The position numbers and the translations under genes were made by a program. Positions 6,559-7,350 of a DNA stretch of 7,350 nucleotides are shown here, in pieces. This stretch comes from Gemmatimonadales bacterium (lineage in GTDB: Bacteria > Gemmatimonadota > Gemmatimonadetes > Gemmatimonadales > GWC2-71-9): positions 1-7,350 of the forward strand of contig JACDDX010000082.1 in assembly GCA_013816685.1 (NCBI GenBank). Direction: 5' to 3'. The notes below the pieces were generated by a model. The model was not told the origin of the DNA, did not search any database, and saw only the letters and a list, made by a program, of their open reading frames with translations. Each line of letters starts with the position of its first letter. Position 1 is the first letter of the stretch.

Positions 6559-6577
6559 CCCGCTCTCCGCCTAACTT
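6549..6577 (+). promoter_or_regulatory. Candidate sigma-70-type promoter for rpsU
   Basis: TTGCCC at 6549-6554 (4 of 6 match to TTGACA) and TAACTT at 6572-6577 (matching the key T, A and final T of TATAAT) are separated by 17 bases. This would start transcription near 6584, giving a leader of roughly 48 bases before rpsU. The -35 element lies inside the 3' arm of the upstream hairpin, a compact terminator-promoter arrangement. Consensus match is modest. Confidence 0.4.
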
Positions 6578-6598
6578 AGAGGGCTAGTTTTGAACTTT

Positions 6599-6610
6599 GC
6601 CCAGCCGGGC
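6599..6610 (+). promoter_or_regulatory. Small leader hairpin ahead of rpsU
   Basis: GCCC 6599-6602 pairs with GGGC 6607-6610 around the tetraloop AGCC, just upstream of the ribosome binding region. The GCCGGGC at 6604-6610 is also a copy of the sequence in the left arm of the upstream hairpin and could pair with 6551-6557 in read-through RNA. A regulatory role is conjecture. Confidence 0.3.
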
Positions 6611-6618
6611 GCGAGAGG

Positions 6619-6624
6619 GGTGAT
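6619..6624 (+). promoter_or_regulatory. Ribosome binding site of rpsU
   Basis: GGTGAT at 6619-6624 complements the ATCACC part of the usual 16S rRNA 3' end and sits 7 bases before ATG 6632, preceded by the purine run GAGAGGGG (6613-6620). It supports ATG 6632 over the upstream in-frame TTG at 6590. Confidence 0.5.
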
Positions 6625-6631
6625 ACACTGC

Positions 6632-6829
6632 ATGCCTGAAGTCGTCATTCACGATGACGAGAGCTTTGAGCGGGCCCTCAAGCGCTTCAAGAAGAAGTGC
6701 GAGAAGGCCGGAATTCTGTCCGATCTTCGGAAGCACCGTCACTTCGAGAAGCCCAGCGAAAAGCGGAAGCGGAAGATGAACGCCGCGGTCCGCAAGAACC
6801 GTCGTGGTCCTCGTGTCCCCCGGGCTTGA
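6632..6829 (+). CDS. rpsU: Small ribosomal subunit protein bS21
   Basis: A 65-residue, strongly basic protein with the family pattern: MPEVVIHDDESFERALKRFKK at the start, KCEKAGILSDLRKHRHFEKPSEKRKRK in the middle, and an Arg/Lys-rich tail ending RRGPRVPRA. Length and composition match bS21, which binds the 30S platform near the 16S rRNA 3' end and helps translation initiation. ATG 6632 is chosen because homologues begin at PEV or similar and a fitting ribosome binding site lies just before it; the frame is open to a TTG at 6590 that would add 14 residues with no family likeness. A candidate promoter and a terminator-like hairpin separate it from the upstream lipoprotein, suggesting its own transcription. 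The last 26 bases overlap the YqeY gene if the latter starts at 6804. rpsU followed by yqeY is a widely conserved pair. Confidence 0.95.
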   Translation: MPEVVIHDDESFERALKRFKKKCEKAGILSDLRKHRHFEKPSEKRKRKMNAAVRKNRRGPRVPRA

Positions 6830-7274
6830 TCGTGGTGACACCCTGTCCGAACGCCTCCGCGGCGCGCTGAATACGGCGCGGAAGGCGCAGGACAAACACC
6901 GCACGCTGGTCCTCGGTACCATCTTGGCCAATCTCAAGAATCGCGAGATCGAATTGCGCCGCCCCGCCACCGATGATGAAGTGGCGGAGGTGCTCCGCAA
7001 GGGCATCAAGCTGCGGCGCGAAGCAGTCGAACAGTTTCACGCGGCGGGCCGCACCGATCTGGCCTCTGGTGAGGAGGCACAGATTCTCGTGCTCGAGGAA
7101 TACATGCCTCCCGCGGTGGACCCGGACGAGATCCGGCAGGCCGTGCGCGCCGCCATCGAGGGCGGCGCGAAGGACATGGGCAAGGTGATGGGCCAGGTGC
7201 TGCCGAGGTACAAGGGACGTGCCGACGGCAAGGTCATCAATCAGATCGTGCGTGAGGAGCTGCAGGCGGGGTAA
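6804..7274 (+). CDS. yqeY: GatB/YqeY domain-containing protein
   Basis: About 156 residues and slightly longer than typical YqeY proteins (about 148-150). Family features are LSERLRGALNTARKAQDKHRTLVLGTILANLKNREIE near the N-terminus, EEAQILVLEEYMPP around the middle, and AAIEGGAKDMGKVMGQVLPRYKGRADGKVINQIVREEL at the C-terminus, the helical YqeY/GatB tail resembling the tRNA-binding end of the GatB amidotransferase subunit. It lacks the GatB catalytic core, so amidotransferase activity is not expected; a tRNA- or aminoacylation-related role is inferred from the domain. The start is uncertain: GTG 6804 and GTG 6813 are in frame, both inside rpsU and neither with a clear ribosome binding site, so translation probably depends on rpsU reading. 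Homologues begin close to the LSERL segment, which mildly favours 6813. The TAA stop overlaps the next ATG by one base. Confidence 0.9.
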   Translation: MVLVSPGLDRGDTLSERLRGALNTARKAQDKHRTLVLGTILANLKNREIELRRPATDDEVAEVLRKGIKLRREAVEQFHAAGRTDLASGEEAQILVLEEYMPPAVDPDEIRQAVRAAIEGGAKDMGKVMGQVLPRYKGRADGKVINQIVREELQAG

Positions 7275-7350
7275 TGAGCGACGTGGGAATCGACGCACGC
7301 CAGATCAATCCTGACGGCAGCGCGCACGGGGTGCCGGACCCGACGGGGAC
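7274..7350 (+). CDS. Unidentified gene, first 25 codons (3' end outside window)
   Basis: ATG 7274-7276 overlaps the last base of the yqeY TAA in a TAATG junction and opens a frame without stops to the window end: MSDVGIDARQINPDGSAHGV followed by PDPTG. GGCGGGG just upstream (7265-7271) is a poor ribosome binding site. The fragment is hydrophilic, with no signal peptide or known motif, and is too short to assign. Genes seen at this position in other bacteria vary, so no function is given. The one-base overlap supports its being a real coupled gene. Confidence 0.5.
   Translation, partial: MSDVGIDARQINPDGSAHGVPDPTG

Noticed and set aside
6621..6629. TGATACACT as an extended -10 promoter
   Set aside because: It ends 2 bases before the rpsU ATG and no suitable -35 lies 16-19 bases upstream; it would produce a near-leaderless transcript. 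The same bases fit better as part of the ribosome binding site.
6590..6631. TTG start adding 14 residues to bS21
   Set aside because: The added residues have no bS21 likeness, and a ribosome binding site fits ATG 6632.
1..7350. CRISPR arrays, insertion sequences, tRNA or rRNA genes, or a defence or biosynthetic system
   Set aside because: No repeated spacer pattern, transposase motif, inverted terminal repeats, tRNA-like folds or system genes were seen when reading both strands; apart from the LysM and lipoprotein genes and the unidentified fragment at the 3' edge, all genes are conserved housekeeping genes.

Overview
The window is a high-GC, gene-dense stretch of bacterial chromosome in which every recognisable gene lies on the + strand. 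Gene order, GC-rich coding with G/C at third positions, frequent GTG starts and the split of the heat-shock cluster suggest a Gemmatimonadota-like or similar environmental lineage. That assignment is an inference from style and synteny, not from a marker gene phylogeny.

Region 1 (1-5591) is a compact housekeeping run: the 3' end of dprA, then hemW, hrcA, dnaJ, prmA, rsmE and a HIT-family hydrolase. Gaps within hemW-HIT are 13 bases or less, with ATGA/GTGA-type overlaps at hrcA/dnaJ and prmA/rsmE and an 8-base overlap at rsmE/HIT. This looks like one transcription and translation-coupled unit joining haem-related radical SAM chemistry, heat-shock control, a co-chaperone, ribosomal protein and 16S rRNA methylation, and nucleotide hydrolysis.

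Region 2 (5592-6558) is a two-gene island: a 152-base non-coding spacer, a small LysM-domain protein without signal peptide, and a predicted lipoprotein. It ends in a perfect 10-bp GC-rich hairpin, probably a transcription barrier.

Region 3 (6559-7350) has a candidate promoter and structured leader, then rpsU (ribosomal protein bS21), a GatB/YqeY-domain protein overlapping it, and the first 25 codons of an unidentified gene.

The order hemW-hrcA-(grpE-dnaK)-dnaJ-prmA-rsmE-...-HIT-rpsU-yqeY is an old arrangement known from Firmicutes. Here grpE and dnaK are absent between hrcA and dnaJ, and the LysM/lipoprotein pair sits between the HIT gene and rpsU. No mobile element, CRISPR array, tRNA or rRNA was seen. 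Most of the window is ordinary core genome; the best leads are the LysM/lipoprotein pair and the competing RNA pairings ahead of rpsU.
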